From contig NZ_JAYMYY010000001.1 of the NCBI RefSeq assembly GCF_039889165.1, positions 496,001 through 560,000 of the forward strand: a DNA stretch of 64,000 nt, read 5' to 3'. The DNA is from Pseudocitrobacter cyperus. Its GTDB lineage: Bacteria; Pseudomonadota; Gammaproteobacteria; Enterobacterales; Enterobacteriaceae. Of this stretch, positions 42,261-51,782 are shown one piece after another (within the stretch, counting starts at the first letter, position 1; each line of letters starts with the position of its first letter). The position numbers and the translations under genes are program-made. The notes under the pieces were generated by a model. The model was not told the DNA's origin. It saw only the letters and a list, made by a program, of their open reading frames with translations, and ran no database searches.

Positions 42261-43538
42261 CTACATGAGTGTCTCCGGCAGGAAGAGAACGATTTGCGGA
42301 AAGATCACCAGCATCGCAATGAAGATAAAAAAGGCGATGAGATAAGGAACCGATGCCCGAACAAATGCCACAGTACTACAGTTCAGGATCCCGCAGACGG
42401 TGTACATACAGATGCCAACGGGTGGCGTATTCGCCCCTAAGAGGGTCAGAACCACGAAGATTAAACCAAAATGGATGGGGTCAAAACCGGCTTCAATGGC
42501 GATAGGCAAAAGAATGGGGGTTAATAGCAACACGATAACGCTCCCATCAAAAAGCATGCCTGCTACAGTGATAAGCGACAGTAACAGTATCAAAATGCCA
42601 TATTTGTTCTCCGTCAGTTGCAGGATAGATTCCGCAAGCTGTTGGGGGATTTGATCAAGTATGGTGATGTGACCAAGAATAGCCGCCGACATAATCAATA
42701 GCATGACCACGCCAATGTCATTAACCGTCTGTTTAAGTACCTCCCACAAAGCCTGATTATCCAACGCCTTATAGACGTAACGGCCAATCACGAATGAATA
42801 AAGCACAATAAACGCCCCCGCTTCAGTGGTGGTAAAAATACCGAGCCTGATAACCACAATCAGGACAACGGGAAACATCAGCGCCCAGAAGCTGTTTTTA
42901 AAACTCACCCAGAGATCACCGCGGTTTGGTTTTGACATCATCTCTGGCCGGATATCCATTTTTTTAGCCAGCACATAATTCGTCCCCATCAGGATGAGAG
43001 TCAGCAGCAGCCCCGGAAATACGCCAGCAACAAACAGCTTTCCGATTGAAACATTCCCGACGAACCCATAGAGAATAAGCAATATGCTGGGGGGGATGGT
43101 TGCCGTAATGAGTGAACTGAATGCAATGACAACCGCACTGAACGCCTTTGGATAACCACGCTGAACCATTGGCAGCCCCAGCACCCTCGACTGCATCGCG
43201 GCATCCGCTGTGGCTGACCCTGACACCCCACCCAGTAAACACGCCAGCAAGACGTTGATTTGCGCCAGGCCGCCGACCATCCAGCCGGAAATCACCCGGG
43301 CAAAATCCAGTAACCGGCTGGTGACGCCCGACTTGTTCAATAAATTACCGACAAGGAGAAAAAGCGGTGTCGCCAGAATAGGGAAAGATTGTGTGGGCGC
43401 AGAAAATTTCTGGAACGCAATACCGACCGGGAGAAAATCGGCCATAAAGAAATAGCTCAGGCTGGAAATGGCAATAACCATACCCACAGGCATGCCGATG
43501 ATTAAAAGCACGGTAAATAAACAAACTGTTATCAGCAT
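42261..43538 (-). CDS. TRAP transporter large permease (DctM), first system
   Basis: Inner-membrane sodium-coupled permease subunit of 425 residues with about 12 helices. Typical DctM motifs: LATPLFLLVGNLLNKSGVTSRLLDFA, GGLAQINVLLACLLGGVSGSATADAAM, ATIPPSILLILYG, and GANTPPVGICMYTV. The start at 43538 has AGGGAGG upstream and overlaps the DctQ stop by 7 bases. The frame is open to 43622, but that part is inside dctQ. Confidence 0.93.
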   Translation of the reverse strand: MLITVCLFTVLLIIGMPVGMVIAISSLSYFFMADFLPVGIAFQKFSAPTQSFPILATPLFLLVGNLLNKSGVTSRLLDFARVISGWMVGGLAQINVLLACLLGGVSGSATADAAMQSRVLGLPMVQRGYPKAFSAVVIAFSSLITATIPPSILLILYGFVGNVSIGKLFVAGVFPGLLLTLILMGTNYVLAKKMDIRPEMMSKPNRGDLWVSFKNSFWALMFPVVLIVVIRLGIFTTTEAGAFIVLYSFVIGRYVYKALDNQALWEVLKQTVNDIGVVMLLIMSAAILGHITILDQIPQQLAESILQLTENKYGILILLLSLITVAGMLFDGSVIVLLLTPILLPIAIEAGFDPIHFGLIFVVLTLLGANTPPVGICMYTVCGILNCSTVAFVRASVPYLIAFFIFIAMLVIFPQIVLFLPETLM

Positions 43539-44011
43539 ACATCCTCCCTGCTCTGTGTATTTTCCTTCCCGCGCCCCCTTTTTAATAGCCATGACAAGGA
43601 TGTCAGAACCATCAGTAAACATCCGGTTGGTACTGCGCTGTTAAGCCAGGCGAGCGACAACTCAGTTACAGGTAAAACCTGATGCTGTGTAGTCCAGGTA
43701 AATTTAAAGCCGTACCACACGCCACAGAGTAAAAATGCCAGAATAAGAAGTTCATTTATCCACAGACAGGCGCGTTGAATTTTTACTGGCAACAAATTAA
43801 CTACGGCATCAATGCCGATATGGCGTCGGGTCTGAAAAGCGTAATCAATAGCAAACATGCTTACCCAGGCAAACAGCATCATGGCTATCTCCAGCGACCA
43901 GATAATGGGATGTCCTGTTGCCCTGCCCACGCCACCTGCAAGAATAATCACAACAATTGCCAGCAGGCCTATTCTGGCAATGCTCAGTTCAAACTCACGA
44001 AAACGATCCAT
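43532..44011 (-). CDS. TRAP transporter small permease (DctQ), first system
   Basis: A 159-residue membrane protein with four helices, typical of DctQ (IIWSLEIAMMLFAWVSMFAIDYAFQTRRHIGIDAVVNLLP). It overlaps the large permease gene by 7 bases and follows its binding-protein gene by 49, so P, Q and M form one unit. Confidence 0.92.
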   Translation of the reverse strand: MDRFREFELSIARIGLLAIVVIILAGGVGRATGHPIIWSLEIAMMLFAWVSMFAIDYAFQTRRHIGIDAVVNLLPVKIQRACLWINELLILAFLLCGVWYGFKFTWTTQHQVLPVTELSLAWLNSAVPTGCLLMVLTSLSWLLKRGRGKENTQSREDVC

Positions 44012-44060
44012 GACATGCTCCCTGCCAATATGCAGGACTTACGCCCTGCATTAAGTCAGC

Positions 44061-45038
44061 TTAATTAATTACGCTATCAACTTGCTCTTTCGCTTTTGCC
44101 AACCCGAGTTTTTCAGGAACATATTGGCATCCTTCAATGAAGGGCTTCACGTCCACGTCCGTAATGGTCATGCCTTTTTTCGCCATTTCAGCCAGCAGGA
44201 TATCGCCGGCCTTTATCGTATTCTCCGAGGCCGCATCGCCACTCTTTGCGGCTTCTTCACGCAGAATGGTTTGCACTTCCGGGCTCTGGCTGGAGAGCCA
44301 TTTTTGCGAAACAATCATGCCGGTCATCAAATGGATATGGTTGGTTTTAGTAATGTATTTGGTGATTTCATACAGTTTGGAACCGTACACGGCCGTCGGT
44401 TGTGCTTCTGCCGCATCCACGACCCCCGTCTGAATGGAGGAATAAATTTCCGACCACGCGAGTGGTGTCGGCGCGCCCCCCATGCATTTGATGGTTTCAA
44501 TCGTGACTGGCGCTTCCAGTGCGCGGACACGCACACCATTAAGATCGGCTGGCTTCGAGATGGGTTTCTGCGTCACCAGCATCCGGGCGCCCTGATACCA
44601 GTTGAATGAGAGCGCCGTCAGACCTGCATCTGTCGACATTTTTTCACTCCACTGGTTAAACACCGGGCTGGAAATAAACCTTTTCAGGGTCTGATAATCC
44701 TTAAAAACGAAAGGCGCGGGAATTATCGCCATCTCTGGCACAAACTGCGCAAGCCTTGCGCCGTCAACAATCACCGCGACGTTACTTCCGGCCTGCGCAT
44801 GCTGCAATAGTTCATTATCCGCACCAAGCTGGCCGCTGGAAAAAAGCTTTATTTTCAGTTCGCCTTTGGTTCTGCTTTCAACCCCCTTTTTAAACGCCTG
44901 CAACCCTTTGTAGACAGGATCATCCGGCGATAATGACGTGCTAACATTTAGTGATTCCGCCCCCCAGCTTGCGCTGGCCGCTAAAATAGAGAGCGAACAG
45001 ACCATTTTTATAAATCGGGTTCTTTTTATCTTTTCCAT
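44061..45038 (-). CDS. TRAP transporter substrate-binding protein (DctP), first system
   Basis: A 325-residue periplasmic DctP-type receptor with a signal peptide (MVCSLSILAASASWG). The carboxylate-binding region reads NWYQGARMLVTQKPISKPADLNGVRVRALEAP, with the conserved Arg of the RALEAP strand. It differs strongly from the second receptor in the cluster, so the two probably bind different acids. Downstream of the second large permease by 49 bp. Confidence 0.92.
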   Translation of the reverse strand: MEKIKRTRFIKMVCSLSILAASASWGAESLNVSTSLSPDDPVYKGLQAFKKGVESRTKGELKIKLFSSGQLGADNELLQHAQAGSNVAVIVDGARLAQFVPEMAIIPAPFVFKDYQTLKRFISSPVFNQWSEKMSTDAGLTALSFNWYQGARMLVTQKPISKPADLNGVRVRALEAPVTIETIKCMGGAPTPLAWSEIYSSIQTGVVDAAEAQPTAVYGSKLYEITKYITKTNHIHLMTGMIVSQKWLSSQSPEVQTILREEAAKSGDAASENTIKAGDILLAEMAKKGMTITDVDVKPFIEGCQYVPEKLGLAKAKEQVDSVIN

Positions 45039-45087
45039 TTCTGTATTGATCCTTTTTAAACCAGGCTGATTAACGGCGCATGTTTGA

Positions 45088-46371
45088 TTATTTCATTCCC
45101 AGCAATGTGGGTAACCACAATGACAGGCCAGGAATATAAGCGACTAAAAACAGTAAGATAATATTGCTGGTGATAAACGGGATAACGGCTTTACTGATTT
45201 CCCCCAGGGAGACCCGCGCAATCCCCTGGGAGACAAAAAGACAGACTCCAACAGGCGGCGTTGTTAATCCAATAACCAGGTTCATCACCATCATGACGGC
45301 AAAGTGGATAGGATCCATACCTATTGCCGTGGCGACGGAAAGCAGTGGTGTAAATAAAATTAATAATGCTGCAATGGTTTCCATAAACATCCCCACCAGT
45401 AGCAGCAACAGGTTAATCATCAGAATCAGAACGTACTTATTCGAGGTTAAAGAGAGCATGCCATTGGCAATCTCCTGCGGGATCCCTTCGGATGTCAGTA
45501 TCCAGGCAAAGACATTGGCAAACCCCACCAGCATCAGGATCCCCGCGGTGCCACTGATGCTTTCCATCATGCAGCCCATAAATTTCTGTACGGTCAGGTC
45601 GCCATAAACAAAGAACCCGACAATCAGCGAGAAAACGACGGCAAATACTGACGCTTCCGTTGGCGTGAATAATCCTGTCACCAGGCCGCCAATGATCAGA
45701 AGTGGCATCAGAATGGCCCAGATTGCGCCACGCGTTGCCTGTAAACGTTGACGGAATGTCGCGCGCTCACCTTTCGGATACCCTCTCTTTTTCGCCAGGT
45801 ACCAGGCGATGCCTGCCATGGTTGCCCCCATCAGTAATCCCGGTACCGCGCCGGCAATAAAAAGCTTACCAACGGAGAGGCCCGTCAGCGTCCCCACGAT
45901 AATCATCGGTACGCTGGGGGGAATGATTGGCCCGACAGTTGACGCAACGGCCGTAATCGCCCCTGAGAAAGGCGCATCATAACCGCTTCGTTTCATGGCC
46001 GGGATCATCACCGAACCAATACTGGCGGCTTCCGATACGGCAGTACCAGAGATGCCGGCAAATATCATTGAGCCACTGACATTCGCCATTGCCAGACCGC
46101 CGCGAATATGACCAAGCCAGGCGTTGCCAAAAGAGACAATGCGCTCGGTGATCCCACCCCCGTTCATTAACCCGCCAGCCAGTAAAAAGCCGGGAATACA
46201 TAACAGCACAAATGAGTCCATACCGCTGAAAAACTGATTCGCCATGATGGCAATGCCCATGTCCGTGGCCATCAGATAAAATATCGAGGATAACGCCAAA
46301 GCAAAAATAACCGGCAGCCCTAACATCAACGAGATAAAAAAGATTAAGAACAGACCAATTGTTGGATTCAT
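45088..46371 (-). CDS. TRAP transporter large permease (DctM), second system
   Basis: A 427-residue DctM-type permease: FFSGMDSFVLLCIPGFLLAGGLMNGGGITERIV, GGLAMANVSGSMIFAGISGTAVSEAASIGSVMIPAMK, and GLTTPPVGVCLFVSQGIAR. It resembles sialic acid/gluconate-type TRAP permeases (YiaN/SiaT style). It lies 14 bp after its small permease gene. Confidence 0.93.
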   Translation of the reverse strand: MNPTIGLFLIFFISLMLGLPVIFALALSSIFYLMATDMGIAIMANQFFSGMDSFVLLCIPGFLLAGGLMNGGGITERIVSFGNAWLGHIRGGLAMANVSGSMIFAGISGTAVSEAASIGSVMIPAMKRSGYDAPFSGAITAVASTVGPIIPPSVPMIIVGTLTGLSVGKLFIAGAVPGLLMGATMAGIAWYLAKKRGYPKGERATFRQRLQATRGAIWAILMPLLIIGGLVTGLFTPTEASVFAVVFSLIVGFFVYGDLTVQKFMGCMMESISGTAGILMLVGFANVFAWILTSEGIPQEIANGMLSLTSNKYVLILMINLLLLLVGMFMETIAALLILFTPLLSVATAIGMDPIHFAVMMVMNLVIGLTTPPVGVCLFVSQGIARVSLGEISKAVIPFITSNIILLFLVAYIPGLSLWLPTLLGMK

Positions 46372-46385
46372 ACGTAGTTCTCAAG

Positions 46386-46871
46386 TTAGTGAGTTTTATT
46401 CGCTATCTGCGGCGTCAAATCCCGGATTAAGTTGAATAACGTAAACAATATAATATTCACAGTTATAATAATTACCGATGAAGTGACCCAGGCCTGTGAT
46501 ATTGGCAAGGTAGTTGCCATACGCCAGTAAGTGCTTTCAACGTATTCGAAAGAGTTAATAAGCAGAGTGGAAGAGCAGAATATAATGGTCAGATCGATTA
46601 CCACCATCAGGTAACGCTTTAGTTTCTGCGGCAACAGACCAATAATTAAATCAACATTCACCAGCTCACGCCGCCCTGTTGCCAGACCACAGCCAAATGC
46701 CACCACATAAACCAGCAGAAAACGCGCCGCTTCTTCCGTCCATGCAGGAGAACTTATCGGTAACGGCCGGGAAATAACCTGAATCAAGACCACGCAAATC
46801 AGCGCAATTAAAAGCACGGAGCCAATAATAAGATAAATTCGTTCAATATATCGATATAATGAATGCAACAT
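46386..46871 (-). CDS. TRAP transporter small permease (DctQ), second system
   Basis: A 161-residue four-helix membrane protein with the DctQ motif SPAWTEEAARFLLVYVVAFGCGLATGRRELVNVDLIIGLLP. It follows the second binding-protein gene after 107 bp. Confidence 0.91.
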   Translation of the reverse strand: MLHSLYRYIERIYLIIGSVLLIALICVVLIQVISRPLPISSPAWTEEAARFLLVYVVAFGCGLATGRRELVNVDLIIGLLPQKLKRYLMVVIDLTIIFCSSTLLINSFEYVESTYWRMATTLPISQAWVTSSVIIITVNIILFTLFNLIRDLTPQIANKTH

Positions 46872-46978
46872 CTTTTGTCCCTCAGGATGTTGTGCAGTGA
46901 AAGAGAAAATGACACTTTCAGTTCAGCTTATCCCTGTCGTCGTCACCTTCTCTTCTCATTTTTAATGGATTCACTAAT

Positions 46979-47953
46979 TTATTTTGTATCTCTTGCTTTT
47001 TCGTACAGCGGCTTTATTTGAGGGTTAATCAGTTTTTCTACTGCTTTGTTGGCGATAGCGGCAAATTCATTCTGATGCACATCGACCAGAATCATGCCTT
47101 TGGCCTGTAAGGTATCAATCAATTTTGCTTCATCGGCAAGATAAAGCTCATGCTCATAACGTTGGGCTTCCTTACCGGCATCCAGAATCGCCTGTTGATA
47201 TTCGGGCTTCAGTTTATTAAATTTTTTAGAGCCCATCATCAGGTAGATCCAGCCACGCACGTGCTCGGTACGGTTAAGATACTTTTGCACTTCAAAGAAG
47301 CTCCCACTCATAATCATAGACAGCGGGTTTTCCTGGCCTTCGATGACGCCCTGCTGCAAGCCAGTAAAGACTTCGGAGAAAGCCATTGGCGTAGGCTGCG
47401 CACCCAGTTCCTTCCAGACACCGATGAACAGAGGCACATTCGGCAGACGTAACGTCAACCCCTTTAATTCCGAAGGATTGGTTATCGGGCGATTAGCCGT
47501 CAGATTACGCGGGCCGCGTTCAAACCATGCAATGGTTTTAAGTTTTGCTTTCTCTTCAATATCTTTTGCAATTTGCGCACCCACTTCGCCGTTAACAATC
47601 TTCGCCATCTGCTCTGATGAGGTGATCATATAGGGAACACCGAGCAGTGCGGCCGAAGGGGCCCAGTTTTGCAAAGACTCCCCGGTAATGGTCATATCCA
47701 CGCTGCCAAGTTGGATGGCGTTGATAATATCCATCTCTTTCCCCAGCGACTCATTGGGATAAACTTTTACTTCTACCTCACCATTGGTTTTTTGCTTTAC
47801 CTGTTCTGCAAATTTCAGCGACGCTTTATGCCAGCTATGCTCTTCATTTACCGGATGGCCTAATTTCAATGTCACATCAGCAGCCCATGACGACACGGAA
47901 AATGAACATGTTAATAAAACGCCTAACGCCAGCGACAGATTTTTTCTTATCAT
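46979..47953 (-). CDS. TRAP transporter substrate-binding protein (DctP), second system
   Basis: A 324-residue periplasmic receptor with a signal peptide (LALGVLLTCSFSVSSWA). It shows LKLGHPVNEEHSWHKASLKFAEQV, WFERGPRNLTANRPI with the Arg that binds the ligand carboxylate, and GLTLRLPNVPLFIGVWKELGAQPTPMAFSEVF. This pattern is common in receptors for sugar acids. It starts 30 bp after rspB, which ties its substrate to the rspAB enzymes. Confidence 0.93.
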   Translation of the reverse strand: MIRKNLSLALGVLLTCSFSVSSWAADVTLKLGHPVNEEHSWHKASLKFAEQVKQKTNGEVEVKVYPNESLGKEMDIINAIQLGSVDMTITGESLQNWAPSAALLGVPYMITSSEQMAKIVNGEVGAQIAKDIEEKAKLKTIAWFERGPRNLTANRPITNPSELKGLTLRLPNVPLFIGVWKELGAQPTPMAFSEVFTGLQQGVIEGQENPLSMIMSGSFFEVQKYLNRTEHVRGWIYLMMGSKKFNKLKPEYQQAILDAGKEAQRYEHELYLADEAKLIDTLQAKGMILVDVHQNEFAAIANKAVEKLINPQIKPLYEKARDTK

Positions 47954-47983
47954 AATCCAAACTCCTTTTAAGGATGGTTTACA

Positions 47984-49009
47984 TTACTCAGAGGTATGTG
48001 GGAATTTTAGTAAGACTTTACAAACACCGTCCGCTTTCGAATCAGCGAGGTGCATGGCGCTATCTATATCTTGAATATCAAAAACATGGCTGATAATATT
48101 TTTCGGATGAATTAACTCTTGTTCCATCCATTTAATAACCGTCGAAAACATACGACAATTCAGGCGTGAAGAATAGAGTGTTAGCTCACGCCGCGTTAAT
48201 TCTTGCTGTATCACAGAGGAAGGCGATGCGGAAAAACCTAACAAACCAATACGCCCTGCCGGTGATATAAGTGTGACCGCTTCTTCAAGTATGGAGGGAT
48301 GGCAAACGACATCGATAATCAGCGTTGGCAATAATTTCTGCTGCTGCAGAAATTCCGCCACCGAACCATGACTATTATTAAATACCCAGTTTGCCCCACA
48401 GCGCTGCGCTTTCTCCAGCCGTTGCTCATTTTTATCGATGACAATAACCGGAACCTGCCAGACGTGGCGCAACACATCAATAATCGTCATCCCCGCGGGC
48501 CCGGCACCATAAACCAGCGCCACATCATTCGGGTAAACGCCAGTTCGCTGGGTCACATTGGCGGCGACCGAATACGGCTCAATCGTAACCGCTATTTCGG
48601 CCGGTATCGAACGAGGAACCGGCCAGGCATTCGTGGCTGGCACACAAACGAAATCGGCAAAGCCACCGTCGCGATGAACCCCCAGCACCACAAGGTTTTC
48701 ACAGACATTAGGACGCTTAATAGAACAGGGGTAGCAGTGTCCGCAACTGATCACCGGATCAACCGCCACGCGCTCGCCTTTTCGCCCGGGATCGACCCCC
48801 TCGCCCACAGCGACAATCTTGCCGACAAATTCGTGTCCAACCACTCTCGGATAAACAGCGAAAGGATTCGCGCCATGGTAAATATGCAAATCAGAACCAC
48901 ATATTCCGGCATATTCAACCTGAATACACACCTCGCCCGCCTCGGGTGGCTGGCATTCCGTCTCCTGGCGTCGCATCACGCCTGGTTTCTCAATCACCAC
49001 ACTTGCCAT
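47984..49009 (-). CDS. rspB: Zinc-type dehydrogenase RspB (probable L-gulonate 5-dehydrogenase)
   Basis: Medium-chain zinc dehydrogenase of 341 residues, similar throughout to E. coli RspB. Motifs: EYAGICGSDLHIYHG (catalytic Cys), RVVGHEFVGK, the four structural-zinc cysteines in SCGHCYPCSIKRPNVC, VYGAGPAGMTIIDVL (NAD site), VVCHPSILEEAVTL. RspB relatives have been shown to oxidise L-gulonate at C5 to fructuronate. It starts 9 bp after rspA. Confidence 0.93.
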   Translation of the reverse strand: MASVVIEKPGVMRRQETECQPPEAGEVCIQVEYAGICGSDLHIYHGANPFAVYPRVVGHEFVGKIVAVGEGVDPGRKGERVAVDPVISCGHCYPCSIKRPNVCENLVVLGVHRDGGFADFVCVPATNAWPVPRSIPAEIAVTIEPYSVAANVTQRTGVYPNDVALVYGAGPAGMTIIDVLRHVWQVPVIVIDKNEQRLEKAQRCGANWVFNNSHGSVAEFLQQQKLLPTLIIDVVCHPSILEEAVTLISPAGRIGLLGFSASPSSVIQQELTRRELTLYSSRLNCRMFSTVIKWMEQELIHPKNIISHVFDIQDIDSAMHLADSKADGVCKVLLKFPHTSE

Positions 49010-49018
49010 TGTTTTCTC

Positions 49019-50233
49019 CTACCAGTTCCACAGCGTGCCATCTTCCAGGCGCGCTACCGGCAAATACGCCGGATCATAGGGATATTTCGCAGCCAGTTTT
49101 TCATCGAACTCAATGCCCAGCCCGGGTTGATCTCCCGGATGCATATAGCCGTTATCAAACGTCCAGCTATGGGGGAAGACTTCCAGCATCTGTTCGGAAT
49201 AGCCCATGAACTCCTGAATGCCGAAATTTGGCACCCAAAGGTCGAAATGCAGCGCCGCCGCCATACAAACTGGCGAGAGATCGGATGGGCCGTGCGAACC
49301 GGTGCGCACCTGGTAGAGTGACGCGAAATCAGCGATGCGACGCATGCCGGTAATACCGCCAGCGTGAGTGAGCGTAGTGCGGATATAGTCGATGAGCTGC
49401 TCTTCAATTAACTGCTTGCAGTCCCAGATACTGTTGAACACTTCACCGACGGCCACTGGCGTGACCGTATGCTGGCGAATGAGGCGGAAGCTCGCCTGAT
49501 TCTCAGCGGGCGTGGGATCTTCCATCCAGAACAGGCGATAATCCTCAACGCTTTTACCAAAGCGCGCGGCTTCAATCGGCGTCAGGCGGTGGTGCATATC
49601 GTGCAGCAGATGTTCGTCAAAACCGAACTCGCGACGCACGGCGTCAAACAGTTTCGGCGTAAAATCGAGGTATTTTTCGCTGGCCCATAGCTGTTCTTCC
49701 GGCCACAGCCCTTTAGTTGCAGGTTCGTAAGCCAACCCTTTGCCTTTCGACATACCGTAGGTCGTTTTCATTCCCGGCACGCCGCACTGGACGCGAATCG
49801 CTTTAAAACCCATCTCTTTATGACGGGCATAATCCTCCAGCACGTCATTAAGGGTGTGACCAGTGGTGTGGCAGTAGACCATTACCCCTTCGCGGGAAGC
49901 GCCACCCAGCAACTGATAAAGCGGCATATTGGCGGCTTTCGCTTTAATATCCCACAGCGCCATATCGACCGCGGAAATCGCCGACATGGTAACCGGGCCA
50001 CGACGCCAGTACGCGCCTTTATAGAAGAACTGCCAGATATCTTCGATCCGCTGCGCATCGCGGCCAATCAGTTGCGGGCAAAGGTGATCTTTTAGATAAG
50101 AGGCGACAGGGAGCTCGCGCCCGTTAAGCGTTGCGTCTCCATAACCCACCAGCCCTTCTGCCGTGGTGATTTTTAGCGTGACAAAATTTCGCCCCGGACA
50201 TGTGACAAAAACATCTGCTGCAACAATCTTCAT
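49019..50233 (-). CDS. rspA: Mannonate dehydratase RspA (enolase superfamily)
   Basis: Dehydrates D-mannonate (or a close hexonate) to 2-keto-3-deoxygluconate. The 404 residues have the ManD-subgroup layout: YKGAYWRRGPV near residue 71, HTTGHTLND, the first metal ligand Asp212 in LLHDMHHRLTP, Glu238 in WMEDPTP and Glu264 in VGEVFNSIWD. RspA was first described as starvation-sensing; biochemical work places E. coli RspA among low-efficiency mannonate dehydratases. First gene of the cluster, preceded by a candidate RspR operator. Confidence 0.95.
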   Translation of the reverse strand: MKIVAADVFVTCPGRNFVTLKITTAEGLVGYGDATLNGRELPVASYLKDHLCPQLIGRDAQRIEDIWQFFYKGAYWRRGPVTMSAISAVDMALWDIKAKAANMPLYQLLGGASREGVMVYCHTTGHTLNDVLEDYARHKEMGFKAIRVQCGVPGMKTTYGMSKGKGLAYEPATKGLWPEEQLWASEKYLDFTPKLFDAVRREFGFDEHLLHDMHHRLTPIEAARFGKSVEDYRLFWMEDPTPAENQASFRLIRQHTVTPVAVGEVFNSIWDCKQLIEEQLIDYIRTTLTHAGGITGMRRIADFASLYQVRTGSHGPSDLSPVCMAAALHFDLWVPNFGIQEFMGYSEQMLEVFPHSWTFDNGYMHPGDQPGLGIEFDEKLAAKYPYDPAYLPVARLEDGTLWNW

Positions 50234-50289
50234 CTCTATTCCTTGTTCCTGTCGGTAGTGCCGCCAATTTACTCAGCGACAGAACTACC

Positions 50290-50299
50290 ATACAAGTAT
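50290..50299. promoter_or_regulatory. Candidate RspR operator upstream of rspA
   Basis: ATACAAGTAT is an ATAC-N2-GTAT inverted repeat, inside CCATACAAGTATAT, 57 bp before the rspA start. FadR-subfamily regulators such as RspR commonly bind GTATAC-like half-sites. Inference from pattern and gene pairing only. Confidence 0.45.
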
Positions 50300-50340
50300 A
50301 TAGATCAAAATTGTCGCAACCGATCACAAAAAAAGAGGCG

Positions 50341-50667
50341 CTATGCGCGCCCCCATCCAGCCACAATGATCAACATGCCGCAGAAGGCTACCCCTGCGCC
50401 GACCCAGTCATAAAGCGACAGTTTCACCCCATCGACAACCCGTAGCCAAATCAATGCAGCCATGACATAAACCCCGCCGTAGGCGGCATAGACCCGCCCG
50501 CTTGCCGCAGGATGCAATGTCAGTAACCAGACGAACATTGAAAGCGCCACCGCCGCCGGGAGAAGCAGCAATGGGGTTGCGCCACGTTTAAGCCATAACC
50601 AGGGAAGGTAGCAGCCAAGAATTTCACACAGTGCCGTCGCGAAGAAAAGTAAGGCGGTTTTTAGCAT
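50341..50667 (-). CDS. ynfA: YnfA family inner-membrane protein
   Basis: A 108-residue four-helix UPF0060 protein resembling small multidrug resistance exporters, same length as E. coli YnfA. Seen are TALLFFATALCEILGCYLPWLWLKRG and LTLHPAASGRVYAAYGGVYVMAALIWLRVVDGVKL. The start at 50667 (MLKTALLFF) is preferred; the frame is open to 50715. Divergent from ynfB. Confidence 0.94.
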   Translation of the reverse strand: MLKTALLFFATALCEILGCYLPWLWLKRGATPLLLLPAAVALSMFVWLLTLHPAASGRVYAAYGGVYVMAALIWLRVVDGVKLSLYDWVGAGVAFCGMLIIVAGWGRA

Positions 50668-50816
50668 CATTGTCGTTACGTTAAGAGAGATCCCCCCATG
50701 ATACGAAATAATCATCAGCAGGATGCCCCATTTTTCTCATGGGTATGCCGCGCAAATGAGTTGTAGTAAACTTATCGGTAGGGTTTATCATTTAAGTAAC
50801 GCCAAAGGAATCTGCA

Positions 50817-51158
50817 ATGAATATGACATCTGGCAAACGCCTGTGCCTGACGGCGATGCTGGCACTGAGCGCCGTTATGTATACCGCGTCGGCTTCAGCA
50901 AACACCAGCAAACTGATCATCGAGTCTGGTGACAACGCCCAGACGCGTCAGGATGCAGCAATGGACAAAGAGCAGTGGAACGACACGCGTTCGCTGCGTA
51001 ACAAGGTCAACCATCGCGTAGAGAAAGAGTGGGATAAAGAAGACGCCGCCTTCGACACGCGTGATAAATGCCAGCAGAGCGCCAACGTGAACGCGTACTG
51101 GGAACCCAACACCCTGCGTTGCCTTGACCGCCGCACTGGCCGTACCGTTAATCCGTAG
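50817..51158 (+). CDS. ynfB: YnfB, UPF0482 exported protein
   Basis: A 113-residue periplasmic protein of unknown function. Signal peptide LTAMLALSAVMYTASASA, then a hydrophilic region (DTRSLRNKVNHRVEKEWDKEDAAFD) and a conserved Cys pair (DKCQQSANVN, LRCLDRRTG) that could form a disulfide. Same place and order as in E. coli, upstream of speG. Confidence 0.92.
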   Translation: MNMTSGKRLCLTAMLALSAVMYTASASANTSKLIIESGDNAQTRQDAAMDKEQWNDTRSLRNKVNHRVEKEWDKEDAAFDTRDKCQQSANVNAYWEPNTLRCLDRRTGRTVNP

Positions 51159-51221
51159 TATCCGGGCGCAGCCTGCGCCCTTTTCCTCTTTTCTCTCAAC
51201 GTCAGCCTGAAAGGATTTCAC

Positions 51222-51782
51222 ATGAGTGACGCCTGTAATATCAGACTCCGCCCGCTTGAGCGCGAAGACCTGCGATTCGTCCACCAGTTAGATAACAATG
51301 CAAGCGTAATGCGTTACTGGTTTGAAGAGCCTTACGAAGCATTTGTCGAGCTTTCCGATCTCTATGACAAGCACATCCATGATCAAAGTGAACGCCGCTT
51401 TGTCGTGGAGTATGAAGGTGAAAAAGCCGGTCTGGTCGAGTTAGTGGAAATTAACCACGTTCACCGCCGTGCAGAGTTCCAGATCATTATTTCACCGGAA
51501 TATCAGGGAAAAGGGTTAGCCTCGAAGGCCGCTAAACTGGCGATGGATTACGGTTTTACGGTGCTGAACCTCTATAAACTTTACCTGATTGTTGATAAAG
51601 AGAACGAGAAAGCGATTCACATCTACCGCAAACTCGGTTTTATGGTGGAAGGCGAGCTGATCCACGAATTTTTTATCAATGGTGAATACCGTAACACCAT
51701 CCGCATGTGCCTGTTCCAGCATCAATATATGGCGATGCACAAACCTCAGACTTCCGGGTTACTTAAGCCGACGGCTCAATAG
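51222..51782 (+). CDS. speG: Spermidine N1-acetyltransferase
   Basis: GNAT enzyme that acetylates spermidine and spermine to prevent polyamine toxicity; a cytosolic dodecamer. 186 residues. N-terminal LRPLEREDLRFVHQLDNNASVMRYWFEEPYEAF, acetyl-CoA region QIIISPEYQGKGLASKAAKLAMDYGFTVLNLYKLYLIVDKEN and the catalytic-type Tyr in IYRKLGFMVEGEL all match E. coli SpeG. GAAAGGA precedes ATG. Its last 7 bases overlap the convergent ynfC end. Confidence 0.97.
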   Translation: MSDACNIRLRPLEREDLRFVHQLDNNASVMRYWFEEPYEAFVELSDLYDKHIHDQSERRFVVEYEGEKAGLVELVEINHVHRRAEFQIIISPEYQGKGLASKAAKLAMDYGFTVLNLYKLYLIVDKENEKAIHIYRKLGFMVEGELIHEFFINGEYRNTIRMCLFQHQYMAMHKPQTSGLLKPTAQ

